Counted from the stretch's first letter, positions 1-8,298 are shown. The stretch: 27,454 nt of DNA from an uncultured Oscillospiraceae bacterium (GCA_900546885.1 UREN01000026.1:1-27454), one strand, 5' to 3'. Notes: generated from the sequence alone by a model not told the origin. Program-made: numbers and translations.

Positions 1-69
1 TTTTTCAAGCAGAAGACGGCATACGAGATCACTGTGTGACTGGAGTTCAGACGTGTGCTCTTCCGATCT
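1..69. other. Illumina P7 index adapter (contamination, not genomic)
   Basis: After five T bases, positions 6-29 match the Illumina P7 flow-cell sequence, 30-35 read CACTGT, and 36-69 match the TruSeq read-2/index primer site ending in GCTCTTCCGATCT. CACTGT is the reverse complement of ACAGTG (TruSeq index 5). This is library sequence left on the contig end, so genomic DNA begins at about position 70. Confidence 0.98.
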
Positions 70-71
70 AG

Positions 72-416
72 ATGGGCCAGACATTTATTGTAACCAAATG
101 GCTGGATAACTGCCTTGTGGCCTTTCCTCAGGAAGAGTGGGAGCGCATGGATGCACTTCTGGAGGAAAAGGGCATGCTTAAGCCGCGGCAGGTAAAGCGC
201 TTTCTGTATGCCTATGCCTGCGAGGTAGAGCCGGACAAGCAAGGCCGCATCCTTTTGTCTCCGTCTCTTCGCGCCCACGCTGGCCTCACAAAGGATGTCA
301 CAATAATTGGCGTGGGCCGTTACGCCGAAATTTGGGATACGGCGGCATGGCACAAAGCCGAGCAGGAACTTGACAGCGCCCATGTAGAGGCGGCCATGGA
401 AGAAATGGGGTTCTGA
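72..416 (+). CDS. mraZ: MraZ, transcriptional regulator of the dcw cluster (5'-truncated)
   Basis: MraZ is an AbrB-fold DNA-binding protein that binds repeats upstream of mraZ and represses the dcw operon. The visible 114 residues match the family from just after its first DNA-binding motif: FIVTKWLDNCLVAFP near the start, then the second copy of the fold with DKQGRILLSPSLRAHAGL (about 55-72), VTIIGVGRYAEIWD and a short C-terminal tail. The family is usually about 140 residues, so roughly the first 27 (including the first DxKGR loop) are missing. The reading frame runs into adapter sequence at 69/70, so the ATG at 72 is almost certainly an internal codon and not the real start. The stop lies 4 bases before rsmH, as in the standard dcw order. 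The operon promoter and MraZ-binding repeats are outside the window. Confidence 0.93.
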   Translation: MGQTFIVTKWLDNCLVAFPQEEWERMDALLEEKGMLKPRQVKRFLYAYACEVEPDKQGRILLSPSLRAHAGLTKDVTIIGVGRYAEIWDTAAWHKAEQELDSAHVEAAMEEMGF

Positions 417-420
417 GGCT

Positions 421-1344
421 ATGGAATTTCATCACATCCCTGTCCTCCTTGCACAGTGCATGGAAGCGCTTGCCATTCAGCCGGATGGCATTTACCTCGA
501 TGGCACTGTGGGCGGGGCAGGGCATTCAAAAGAAATTGCGGCCCGCCTGCAAACAGGCCGCCTGATCTGCCTGGATCAGGACCCGGATGCCGTGGCGACG
601 GCGCGCGAACGGTTGGCCGGGCTGCCGGCAACCGTCATACAGGAAAATTTCCGCAACACTGCTGCCGCACTGGACGGCGCCGGCGTGACGGGGCTGAACG
701 GCGCGCTGCTGGACCTTGGCGTGTCCAGCCATCAGCTGGACGAAACGGCGCGGGGGTTTTCCTATCAGGGAGATGCGCCGCTGGATATGCGCATGAGCCA
801 GGCCGGCCCCACAGCGGCAGACCTTGTGAACGGCCTTTCCCGTGAAGAACTGAGCCGTATTTTGCGGGAATATGGCGAGGAGCCCTATGCCTGGCAAATT
901 GCGGGCAGGATCTGTGCTGCCCGGCAGCAGGCTCCAATCCATACCACTTCGCAGCTGGCACAGCTGACGGCCGCTGCCATGCCGCCTGCACAGCGCCGGA
1001 AGGCGAAGAACCCGGCGCGGCGCACATTTCAGGCGCTTCGCATTGCGGTGAACGGCGAACTGGACGCATTGAGCGAGGGTATGGATGCCATTTTTGACCG
1101 GCTGTTGCCCGGGGGCCGTCTGTGTATCATCACTTTCCATTCTTTAGAGGACAGGCTGGTAAAACAGCGCTTCCGGCAGTGGGCTACGGCCTGTACCTGC
1201 CCGCCGGAATACCCAGTGTGCGTATGCGGCGGCAAAGCCAAAGGCAAACTGGTGTTCAAAAAACCTGTGGAGGCATCTCAGGCCGAGCAGCAGGCAAACC
1301 GGCGCGCGCGTTCGGCAAAATTGCGCGCGATAGAAAAATTATAA
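421..1344 (+). CDS. rsmH: 16S rRNA m4C1402 methyltransferase RsmH (MraW)
   Basis: RsmH transfers a methyl group from SAM to N4 of C1402 in the 16S rRNA decoding centre. The protein has 307 residues, normal for the family. It shows the opening HHIPVLL, the SAM-binding motif DGTVGGAGHS (27-36), LLDLGVSSHQLD (96-107), the GFSYQGDAPLDMRM block (112-125), NPARRTFQALRI (197-208) and ITFHSLEDR (237-245). A cysteine pair cluster, CTC and CVC (about 258-269), is common in Bacillota members. The start is 4 bases after the mraZ stop and has only a weak ribosome binding site, so translation is probably coupled to mraZ. Second gene of the dcw cluster. Confidence 0.98.
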   Translation: MEFHHIPVLLAQCMEALAIQPDGIYLDGTVGGAGHSKEIAARLQTGRLICLDQDPDAVATARERLAGLPATVIQENFRNTAAALDGAGVTGLNGALLDLGVSSHQLDETARGFSYQGDAPLDMRMSQAGPTAADLVNGLSREELSRILREYGEEPYAWQIAGRICAARQQAPIHTTSQLAQLTAAAMPPAQRRKAKNPARRTFQALRIAVNGELDALSEGMDAIFDRLLPGGRLCIITFHSLEDRLVKQRFRQWATACTCPPEYPVCVCGGKAKGKLVFKKPVEASQAEQQANRRARSAKLRAIEKL

Positions 1345-1389
1345 ACAGAAACTTCTGCGAAAGCAGAAAAAGGAAGGGGGCGGGGCCAA

Positions 1390-1875
1390 ATGCAGCAGAC
1401 GGCCGCGTATGATTTGAACATGTATGCACGCAGTGCACGGCGCACGCAGCGGGAAGGGCAGGAAAGGCTTCGCGTAGAAAAGACAGAAAAGCGCGTGGTG
1501 CTGCGCAGGCTTTGGCAGCGCGCGCAGTTTGTGGTGCTGTGTGCCGTTGCGCTGGGGCTTATCTGCAGCGTGCTGGTAGCACAGTCTACACTGACGGAGC
1601 TGGGCGGGCAGATTGGCGATATGCAAAGCGAATTGACAGAGCTTCGCAGCGAATACGATTACCTGAATAACCAGCTGGAGATGCAGACGAACCTCACTGA
1701 AGTGGAGAACTATGCCAGAACCGAGCTGGGCCTTGTAAAAATGGACAAAAGCCAGATTACTTATGTGGCAGGGAATGAAGAGGCGCGCGTGGTGCGCCAG
1801 GCGTCAGGGTTCCAGCAGTTCCTGCAGCACATTACCGGCGGTTTTCTGAGCTTTATGTCATACCTTGACCCCTAA
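1390..1875 (+). CDS. ftsL: Cell division protein FtsL (FtsL/DivIC family)
   Basis: A small bitopic membrane protein of the divisome that pairs with DivIC and FtsQ/DivIB and activates FtsW-FtsI. The 161 residues comprise a charged cytoplasmic segment (1-43), one membrane helix (about 46-65), an extracytoplasmic coiled coil (about 67-100) and the family signature ENYARTELGLVKMDKSQITYV split over 106-126. A purine-rich ribosome binding site (AGGAAGGGGG) lies about 9 bases before the ATG. The position between rsmH and the division PBP is the classical ftsL slot. Sequence identity in this family is low, so the call rests on topology, the C-terminal motif and context; DivIC is the alternative name. 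About 35 extra residues follow the usual end of the domain. Confidence 0.88.
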   Translation: MQQTAAYDLNMYARSARRTQREGQERLRVEKTEKRVVLRRLWQRAQFVVLCAVALGLICSVLVAQSTLTELGGQIGDMQSELTELRSEYDYLNNQLEMQTNLTEVENYARTELGLVKMDKSQITYVAGNEEARVVRQASGFQQFLQHITGGFLSFMSYLDP

Positions 1876-1881
1876 CCCCAT

Positions 1882-1946
1882 AAGAATTATCACCGCAGCC
1901 GCAAGGGCGAAAATGAGCGCCGTGGGTGCGGTGATTCTTCTTTTTT
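1882..1946 (+). terminator. Terminator-like hairpin after ftsL, inside the dcw cluster
   Basis: The left arm AAGAAT-TAT-CACCGCA (1882-1897) pairs with TGCGGTGATTCTT (1927-1939), giving 13 pairs with a 3-base bulge. An inner GGCG/CGCC stem sits at 1906-1921. The 3' side continues into a T-rich tail with six T bases at 1941-1946. It starts 7 bases after the ftsL stop. It could be a partial terminator or attenuator, because essential division genes lie downstream without an obvious new promoter. Confidence 0.55.
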
Positions 1947-1972
1947 ACCAGCGTGCGCACCGGCGGCAAAAC

Positions 1973-2014
1973 GGCCGCTGTGCGCACGGCAGCCGGGCCC
2001 TGCGCACAGCGGCC
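1973..2014 (+). other. Perfect 14-bp GC-rich hairpin in the leader of the PBP gene
   Basis: GGCCGCTGTGCGCA (1973-1986) and TGCGCACAGCGGCC (2001-2014) are perfect reverse complements around a 14-base GC-rich loop. No T tract follows, so it is not a normal intrinsic terminator. A third TGCGCAC-containing copy at 1953-1960 could pair with 1980-1987 instead, allowing alternative folds. It lies 51 bases before the TTG start of the PBP gene. Confidence 0.6.
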
Positions 2015-2050
2015 TGCAAATAAGCGCGGCCCATGGCGCGGCGCCGTAAA

Positions 2051-2067
2051 AAGGAGAGAGCAACTTG
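2051..2067 (+). promoter_or_regulatory. Ribosome binding site fixing a TTG start for the PBP gene
   Basis: AAGGAGAG at 2051-2058 is followed 7 bases later by TTG at 2065. No ATG or GTG in frame nearby has comparable spacing, so TTG is the likely start codon. Confidence 0.8.
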
Positions 2068-4386
2068 GCACGACCGCAACAGAATTCAGACCAGCAGCGC
2101 CCGCAGCAGCCGGCGCCTCAAAGCAATGTGACGCGCAGCATGCGCATGCGCGCCGCCATTGTGGCGGCCGTGTTTGTGCTGGGCGGTTTTGGCACGCTGA
2201 TTTATAACCTTGGGGTGCTGCAATTTGGGAAATATGAAGAATACAGCACGCGCGCCGCGGCTCAGCAGCTGCGTGATGAGCCCATTGAAGCCAACCGCGG
2301 CACAATTTATGATGCAAACATGAATGTGCTGGCAAAAAGTGCCACCGTATGGAATGTGGTGGTTTCGCCGAAGGACATGAACACGGCGGGCACAGACATT
2401 TATATGGTGGCGAAAAAGCTGGCCGAGATTTTAGAGCTGGAAGTAGAGCCGGTTGTGGAAAAATTGTCCAAGTCGGAATCCAATTATCAGACCATCAAGC
2501 GCCAGGTGGAAAAGCCGGTGGCAGATGAGATTACCCAGTGGATCACGGAATACAACGCGGATGAAAATAACAAAAAGAACCCCATTCGTGGCATCACGCT
2601 GGAGCAGGCGTCCAAGCGGTATTATCCCTATGGTGATATGGCGGCCACCGTCATTGGCTTTACCAATGCGGACGGTGATGGCACCATTGGGCTGGAGCAC
2701 TATTACAACGAAACGCTCAAGGGCACGGACGGCCGCGTGGTGTCTGTGCAGAATGCCCGCGGCGAGGATATGCAGGACGAAGAATACAGCACGGTGTATG
2801 AAGCGCAGGACGGCAACAGCCTTGTGCTGAGCATTGATGAAAATATCCAGCAAAGCCTGGAGACGCACCTTTCCGCGGCCATTACGGAATACGGTGTGCA
2901 AAACCGCGGCGCAGGCATTGTGATGAATGTGAACACAGGTGAGATTTTGGCTATGGCGGTAGAGCCGTCCTACGACCTGAACGACCCCTTTACCATCACT
3001 GACCCCGTCATTTTGGAAGAACTGGCCGCCATTACGGACGAGGAAGAGCGCGCACAGGCGCAAACCAACGCGTTGTGGCAGCGCGTGTGGCGCAATAAAG
3101 CGGTGTCGGATACCTATTATCCGGGCTCTGTGTTTAAGATGATCACGGCCGCGGCGGCACTGGATTCTGGCCTTGTGGATACATCGCAGACCTTCAACTG
3201 CACCGGCGCGCTGGAGGTGGCCAAAGGCGTCACCATGCACTGCGCCGAGTTGAGCGGCCACGGCACACTGGATTTTTACGGCGGCCTTGACAACTCGTGC
3301 AACCCTTATTTCATCCAGATGGCCTGGAAGATGGGCACAGATGTGTTTTGCGATTACCTTCAGGCGTTCGGCTTTTTAGAGCGCACGGGGATTGATATGG
3401 ATGACGAATCCCTTACCCAGACGGTCTCGCGGGAAAACATGGGCGTGGTAGAGCTTTCGTCCAGTGCATATGGCCAGACAACCTCTGTGACACCCATTGC
3501 GCTGATTACAGCAGCCTGCGCGGTGGTGAACGGCGGCAAGCTGCTGGAGCCTCATGTTGTGAAACAGATTTTGGATGCAGACGGAAATGTGGTGGAAAAC
3601 ATTGAACCTGTCATCAAGCGGCAGGTAATCAGTGAGGATGTCAGCAACACCATCTGCGCCATGCTGGAAAACAGTGTCAAAGAGGGCCATGGCAAAAATG
3701 CCTATGTGGCCGGGTACCATGTGGGCGGCAAATCCGGCACCAGCCAGAAAAACCAGGGCATTGGCGTGGGCGATGAAGAGGAAGAGCAGAAGTATATCTC
3801 GTCTTTCCTTGGGTTTGCCCCGGCAGATGACCCGCAGATTGCGGTGCTGGTGCTGCTGGATACCCCCACGCTTGTCACCAACTACGGCGGAAAAAACGCC
3901 GCCTTCGTGGTGGCCAACACCATCAACGATTCTTTGCCTTATCTGGGCGTAGAGCGGGAATACTCGGAAGAAGAACAGGCCATGGCCGAGGTGAGTGTGC
4001 CCGCCGTTGTGGGCATGGATTCCGCCAGCGCACAGGTGAAGATGAACCAGACAGGCCTGAATTTCGTAGTGCGCGGCAGCGGCAGCACCGTCACTTACCA
4101 ATATCCGGCCGGCGGCACCGCCATTGCACGGCAAAGCACAATTGTGCTGTATACCGATGAGGGCGCCGGGCCGTCACTGGTGAAGGTGCCCAACGTGGTG
4201 GGCCAGAGTTACGATACAGCCATGCGCGTTTTGCAGCAGGCGGGGCTGAACATGCAGGCGAAGGGCGCACTGGTAGATTCGGCCAGTGTCCAGTGCTCGG
4301 CCCAAAGCGTGGCGGAAGGGACAGAAGTGGAAGAGGGCACCATTATTGAGGTGACCTTTATGGATACAACCAATTACAGCGACTGA
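2065..4386 (+). CDS. ftsI: Division transpeptidase, class B PBP with two PASTA domains (FtsI/PBP2x/SpoVD type)
   Basis: This membrane-anchored transpeptidase cross-links septal peptidoglycan and works with the FtsW glycosyltransferase. The 773-residue protein has a Pro/Gln-rich cytoplasmic tail (1-25), one membrane anchor (about 29-50), a PBP dimerisation domain (about 75-250) and a transpeptidase domain carrying all three motifs: SVFK with the acylated Ser355 and Lys358, SCN at 411-413 and KSG at 556-558. Two C-terminal PASTA repeats follow (about 642-698 and 705-766), beginning VPAVVG and VPNVVG. PASTA-bearing class B PBPs in this gene position are typical of Bacillota (PBP2x, or SpoVD in spore formers). 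I cannot tell vegetative from sporulation use by sequence alone. It uses a TTG start and sits behind two hairpins. Confidence 0.95.
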   Translation: MARPQQNSDQQRPQQPAPQSNVTRSMRMRAAIVAAVFVLGGFGTLIYNLGVLQFGKYEEYSTRAAAQQLRDEPIEANRGTIYDANMNVLAKSATVWNVVVSPKDMNTAGTDIYMVAKKLAEILELEVEPVVEKLSKSESNYQTIKRQVEKPVADEITQWITEYNADENNKKNPIRGITLEQASKRYYPYGDMAATVIGFTNADGDGTIGLEHYYNETLKGTDGRVVSVQNARGEDMQDEEYSTVYEAQDGNSLVLSIDENIQQSLETHLSAAITEYGVQNRGAGIVMNVNTGEILAMAVEPSYDLNDPFTITDPVILEELAAITDEEERAQAQTNALWQRVWRNKAVSDTYYPGSVFKMITAAAALDSGLVDTSQTFNCTGALEVAKGVTMHCAELSGHGTLDFYGGLDNSCNPYFIQMAWKMGTDVFCDYLQAFGFLERTGIDMDDESLTQTVSRENMGVVELSSSAYGQTTSVTPIALITAACAVVNGGKLLEPHVVKQILDADGNVVENIEPVIKRQVISEDVSNTICAMLENSVKEGHGKNAYVAGYHVGGKSGTSQKNQGIGVGDEEEEQKYISSFLGFAPADDPQIAVLVLLDTPTLVTNYGGKNAAFVVANTINDSLPYLGVEREYSEEEQAMAEVSVPAVVGMDSASAQVKMNQTGLNFVVRGSGSTVTYQYPAGGTAIARQSTIVLYTDEGAGPSLVKVPNVVGQSYDTAMRVLQQAGLNMQAKGALVDSASVQCSAQSVAEGTEVEEGTIIEVTFMDTTNYSD

Positions 4387-4390
4387 ACGC

Positions 4391-4412
4391 TGCCCGGCCT
4401 TGGGGCCGGGCA
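4391..4412 (+). other. Short GC hairpin between the PBP gene and murE
   Basis: TGCCCGGCC (4391-4399) and GGCCGGGCA (4404-4412) form a perfect 9-bp stem with a TTGG loop just after the PBP stop. There is no T tract; the murE ribosome binding site follows at once. It may be an RNA-processing or stability element between two translated genes. Confidence 0.5.
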
Positions 4413-4428
4413 CAGAGGAGGGGCCCAA

Positions 4429-5877
4429 ATGAAACTGGAGACGCTATTTGCCGGTGTGGAATATACCGGCACACTGCCGCAGGGGGATGTGACCCTTGTG
4501 ACGCAAGATTCGCGCCGGGCTGGGCCGGGGGCTGTGTTTGTGTGTGCAAAGGGCCATACGACAGATGGGCACACCTTTGCGCAAAAGGCGCTGGAGGCAG
4601 GCGCGGCATGCATTGTGACAGAGCGCCCCTTGGGCCTGCAGCGCGAAGTGCAGGTGGAAAACGGCCGCAAAGCATATGCGCGTTTGTGCGCAAACTATTT
4701 TGGGCACCCGGCGGAAAAGCTGCGCCTGGTAGCCGTGACGGGTACCAATGGCAAAACAACGGTCAGCACCGTGATCAAACAGGTGCTGGAGCAGGCGGGC
4801 TATAAGGCGGGCTTGATTGGAACTGTACATAACGAAATAGATCAGATGGAGGTTCCGGCGAAATTTACTACGCCGGAAGCGTGGGACCTGAACGCCCTGT
4901 TCAGCCGCATGGTGCTGGCGGGTTGTGCATTTGCCGTCATGGAGGCCTCCAGCCAGGCCCTGGATCAGCTTCGGCTGTGGGGGCTGAAGTTTGAAGTGGG
5001 TGTGTTCACGAACCTCACGCAGGACCATTTGGACTATCACGGCACATTCGAAAACTATTTTGCCGCCAAGAAAAGCCTGTTTGAGCAGGTGCACACCATG
5101 GTGGTGAACCAGGATGACCCCTATGGCCTGCGCCTCATTGCAGAAGTGCACCCGCCGCAGGTTATTACCTATTCGGCAGGGGATGACACGGCAGATTATA
5201 CGGCGCGCAACATCCAGCTTTCTGCCGCAGGGGTAAAGTTCGAGATGGTGGGGCGCAGCTTCATACAACGGGTAAGGTTCCCTATGCCGGGCGAGTATTC
5301 TGTCTCCAATGCGCTTGCCGCAGCTGCAACGGCCATTGCGCTTGGCATAGACGCCGCCAAGGCCGCCACGGCACTGAATGCATCACGCGGGGTGCGCGGC
5401 CGAAGCGAGGTGCTGTACCATGGCGCTTTCACCATTTTGTGCGATTTTGCCCATACAGGGGACGCGATTGAGAAGGTGCTGGCCGGGCTTGCGCCGTTTG
5501 TGCAGGGCAGGCTTATCGTTCTGTTTGGCTGTGCGGGCGAGCGAGATGCCCAAAAACGTCCGCTGATGAGCAAGGCTGTTGTAAAGTATGCCGATTTTGC
5601 CATTTTGACCTCAGATAATCCCCGCAAGGAAAATCCCTATGATATAATAAAGGACGCTGAGCCGGTGCTGGCTGCCTCTAAAATGAAGTACATTGCCGAG
5701 GTGGACCGCCGGACGGCCCTTGCAAGGGCACTGGAGATGCTGCGCGAGGGTGACGTGCTGGTGCTGTGCGGAAAAGGCCATGAGGATTATCAGGCTGTGG
5801 ACGGCGTAACGCTGTATCTGGATGAACACCGCATTGTGCACGACTGGCTGTGCGAAAAAGGCCTGATAGAGGGGTAG
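4429..5877 (+). CDS. murE: UDP-MurNAc-tripeptide synthetase MurE (meso-diaminopimelate type)
   Basis: MurE is a cytoplasmic ATP-dependent ligase that adds the third residue to UDP-MurNAc-L-Ala-D-Glu. Its 482 residues follow the Mur ligase plan: N-terminal UDP-binding domain (TQDSRRAGPGAVFVC, 25-39), central ATPase with the P-loop TGTNGKTT (104-111) and FTNLTQDHLDYHG (193-205), the AAKKSLF lysine region (212-218), and a C-terminal domain with GVRGRSE, DNPR (396-399) and GKGHEDYQ (448-455). DNPR is the motif that reads meso-diaminopimelate, so the wall is predicted to be DAP type. Two positions differ from the usual consensus: SSQAL where SSHAL/SSHGL is common, and DFAHTGDA where DYAHTPDA is common. 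The ribosome binding site AGAGGAGGGG precedes the ATG. Confidence 0.97.
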   Translation: MKLETLFAGVEYTGTLPQGDVTLVTQDSRRAGPGAVFVCAKGHTTDGHTFAQKALEAGAACIVTERPLGLQREVQVENGRKAYARLCANYFGHPAEKLRLVAVTGTNGKTTVSTVIKQVLEQAGYKAGLIGTVHNEIDQMEVPAKFTTPEAWDLNALFSRMVLAGCAFAVMEASSQALDQLRLWGLKFEVGVFTNLTQDHLDYHGTFENYFAAKKSLFEQVHTMVVNQDDPYGLRLIAEVHPPQVITYSAGDDTADYTARNIQLSAAGVKFEMVGRSFIQRVRFPMPGEYSVSNALAAAATAIALGIDAAKAATALNASRGVRGRSEVLYHGAFTILCDFAHTGDAIEKVLAGLAPFVQGRLIVLFGCAGERDAQKRPLMSKAVVKYADFAILTSDNPRKENPYDIIKDAEPVLAASKMKYIAEVDRRTALARALEMLREGDVLVLCGKGHEDYQAVDGVTLYLDEHRIVHDWLCEKGLIEG

Positions 5878-5908
5878 GCGCTCCTCGCAAGGCGGAGGGA
5901 GATGCAAG

Positions 5909-7285
5909 ATGCAGCCGATTCGGGCAAATATATTGTGCCGCGGCCTGGGGCAGGTGGAAGGCGACCCTGTTGTGACGGCGGTTGTGACAGATAACCGCGC
6001 TGCCGGGCCGGGAAGCCTGTTTGTGTGCATCCGCGGCGCGCGCGCAGATGGCCACGACTATGCCGCAAAGGCAGTGCAGGCGGGCGCCTGCGCCGTGGTG
6101 GCACAGCATCCCGTGCAGGGGGTGCCCTCGGGGCGCTGTGTGCTGGTGCAAAACCCGCTGGATGCCATGATTCGCATGGGGGCCAATTACAGGGCAGGCT
6201 TTTCACCGGTGCTTGTGGGCGTCACGGGAAGCGTGGGAAAAACCACCACAAAAGAGTTTTGCTATGCAGTGTTCTCTGCGTTTGGGAAAACGCTGAAAAC
6301 CGAAGGAAACCAGAACAATGAAATTGGCATGCCCAACACCCTGTTCCGGCTGGACGGCACCACACGGTATGCCGTGGTGGAGATGGGCATGCAGGGCCTT
6401 GGGGAAATAGAAAAGTTAACACTGGCCGCGCGCCCGTGCGGTGCTATCATCACATGCATTGGGCAATCTCACCTGGAACAGCTTGGCACGCGAGAAAATA
6501 TTCTAAAGGCCAAAATGGAGATATGCGCCGGCCTGCCGGACGGTGCGCCGCTGATTGTGAATGCCGATAACGACCTGCTTTCCCACGCGCAAGTTCCCGC
6601 GAGGCTTCGCCGTGTCAGCTTTGGCATAGAAGCAGACGCAGACGTGCGTGCCAAAGGCATATCCACCGGGCCAAATGGAACAGATTTTACAATTTTGGAT
6701 AAACAGCGCGGAGAATTTGCCGCGTATATCCCTGCCATGGGCGTGCACAATGTGTACGATGCCCTTTCGGCATGGGCGCTGGCAGTGTCGCTGGGGCTGG
6801 ATGCGAGAAAAGCGGCTCAGGCGCTTGCCAATTACAAAACCACCGGCCACAGGCAGAACATTGTGCAGTTCCGCGGCCTTACGATGTTGGAAGACTGCTA
6901 CAATGCCAGCCCGGACAGCATGCGCGCCGCGCTGCACACCTTACAGGCATACCCCGTAAAGGGCAGGCGCATCGCTGTGCTGGGGGATATGTTCGAACTG
7001 GGCAGTGCACAGCGCAGCGCGCATGAGCAGGTGGGGCGCCAGGCAGCTGAGGCCGGGGTGGACCTGCTTATCACCGTGGGGGATGCCATGCGCCACGCGC
7101 ATGCCTGCGCCGAAGCCCTCGGTGTATCTGCTGTTCACTGCGAAAACAGGCAGGAGGCCTTGGAAAAGCTGCTGTGCACCTGCCGCACGGGCGATGCCGT
7201 TTTACTGAAGGCCAGCCATGGCATGCAGTTTGAAAAGATACTCAGCGCGTTCTATGCGCAGTATGAAGGGAGGCAGCAGCCATGA
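5909..7285 (+). CDS. murF: UDP-MurNAc-tripeptide:D-Ala-D-Ala ligase MurF
   Basis: MurF adds D-Ala-D-Ala to the UDP-MurNAc-tripeptide with ATP, completing the cytoplasmic pentapeptide precursor. The 458-residue protein shows the N-terminal recognition motif VTDNRAAGPGSLFVCIRG (26-43), the P-loop GVTGSVGKTTTKE (104-116), the MurF signature GNQNNEIGMPNTL (133-145), GQSHLEQLGTRENI (185-198) and the C-terminal EDCYNASPDSM block. GGAGGGAG at 5894-5901 supports the ATG at 5909; an ATG at 5902 is out of frame. It overlaps mraY by 4 bases, so the two are probably translationally coupled. Confidence 0.97.
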   Translation: MQPIRANILCRGLGQVEGDPVVTAVVTDNRAAGPGSLFVCIRGARADGHDYAAKAVQAGACAVVAQHPVQGVPSGRCVLVQNPLDAMIRMGANYRAGFSPVLVGVTGSVGKTTTKEFCYAVFSAFGKTLKTEGNQNNEIGMPNTLFRLDGTTRYAVVEMGMQGLGEIEKLTLAARPCGAIITCIGQSHLEQLGTRENILKAKMEICAGLPDGAPLIVNADNDLLSHAQVPARLRRVSFGIEADADVRAKGISTGPNGTDFTILDKQRGEFAAYIPAMGVHNVYDALSAWALAVSLGLDARKAAQALANYKTTGHRQNIVQFRGLTMLEDCYNASPDSMRAALHTLQAYPVKGRRIAVLGDMFELGSAQRSAHEQVGRQAAEAGVDLLITVGDAMRHAHACAEALGVSAVHCENRQEALEKLLCTCRTGDAVLLKASHGMQFEKILSAFYAQYEGRQQP

Positions 7286-8298
7286 TGGAAAAGATGTCCC
7301 TGCTTACAGCGGCGTTTACAGCGATGCTTGTCACGGCCGTCAGCGGCTTTGCTATTATCCCTGCACTGCACCGGATGCATTTTGGGCAGACCATTAAAGA
7401 AATAGGGCCCACATGGCATGCCGGAAAAAACGGCACCCCCACCATGGGCGGGCTTACATTTTACCTGGGTGATGTGCTGGGTGTGGCCGCAGGGTATGCC
7501 GTGCTGGTGCTGTGTGCCCCTGCGCTGATGGGCGGATATTTTTCTGTGCAGAGCATCACGCTTTATATCTGCATCCTCACGGCATTTGCATTTGGCGCAG
7601 TGGGGTTTGTGGATGATTATATCAAAGTGGTAAAAAAGCGTAACCTGGGCCTGCGCGCCCGTGCTAAAATTGTGGCACAGGTGCTGATTACGGCGGCATT
7701 CCTGTGTGCGCTTACCCTGAATGGAACGCTTACCACCTATGTCACGCTGCCGGTGCTGGGCACGGTGGATTTTGGCTATGCGTTTTACCCAATCTCGTTT
7801 CTTCTCATCATCGGCATGGTAAACGCCGTGAACCTGACGGACGGCATTGATGGGTTGTCCTCCAGCGTGACGTTTGTGGTGATGCTGGGTTTTTTGTTCG
7901 TGGCAAGCTTTTTGGGAAACACTGCAGTGGCGCTGTTTGCGGCGGCCATTGCGGGTGGCTGTGCAGGCTTTCTCTCCTGGAATTTTTACCCGGCAAAAAC
8001 CTTCATGGGCGACACGGGCAGCATGTTTCTGGGGGGCGCCGTGGTAGCCGCGGCATATGGCCTGCGCAGGCCAGAGCTGCTCATCTTTTTCGGTGTGGTA
8101 TATCTGGCCGAAGCGGGCAGCGTGATGCTGCAGGTGGCCTATTTCAAGCTGACGCATGGCAAGCGCATTTTCAAAATGAGCCCTATCCACCACCATTTCG
8201 AGCTGAGCGGCTGGAACGAAGTGAAAATTGTCTATGTGTTTAGCTTCGTGGCGCTGACGGGCGTGGTGCTGGGGTGCATGCATATCTATCTTTCCTGA
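7282..8298 (+). CDS. mraY: Phospho-MurNAc-pentapeptide transferase MraY (lipid I synthase)
   Basis: MraY is an integral membrane enzyme that moves phospho-MurNAc-pentapeptide from UDP to undecaprenyl phosphate, making lipid I. The 338-residue sequence has about ten hydrophobic segments and the catalytic motifs: GKNGTPTMGG (48-57), VDDYIK with the DD pair at 111-112, NAVNLTDGIDGL (181-192), FMGDTGS (241-247, Asp244) and PIHHHFEL (301-308). The ATG overlaps the murF stop (ATGA); AAGGGAGG at 7266-7273 is well spaced for it. In most Bacillota murD follows mraY; here ftsW follows directly. Confidence 0.98.
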   Translation: MMEKMSLLTAAFTAMLVTAVSGFAIIPALHRMHFGQTIKEIGPTWHAGKNGTPTMGGLTFYLGDVLGVAAGYAVLVLCAPALMGGYFSVQSITLYICILTAFAFGAVGFVDDYIKVVKKRNLGLRARAKIVAQVLITAAFLCALTLNGTLTTYVTLPVLGTVDFGYAFYPISFLLIIGMVNAVNLTDGIDGLSSSVTFVVMLGFLFVASFLGNTAVALFAAAIAGGCAGFLSWNFYPAKTFMGDTGSMFLGGAVVAAAYGLRRPELLIFFGVVYLAEAGSVMLQVAYFKLTHGKRIFKMSPIHHHFELSGWNEVKIVYVFSFVALTGVVLGCMHIYLS

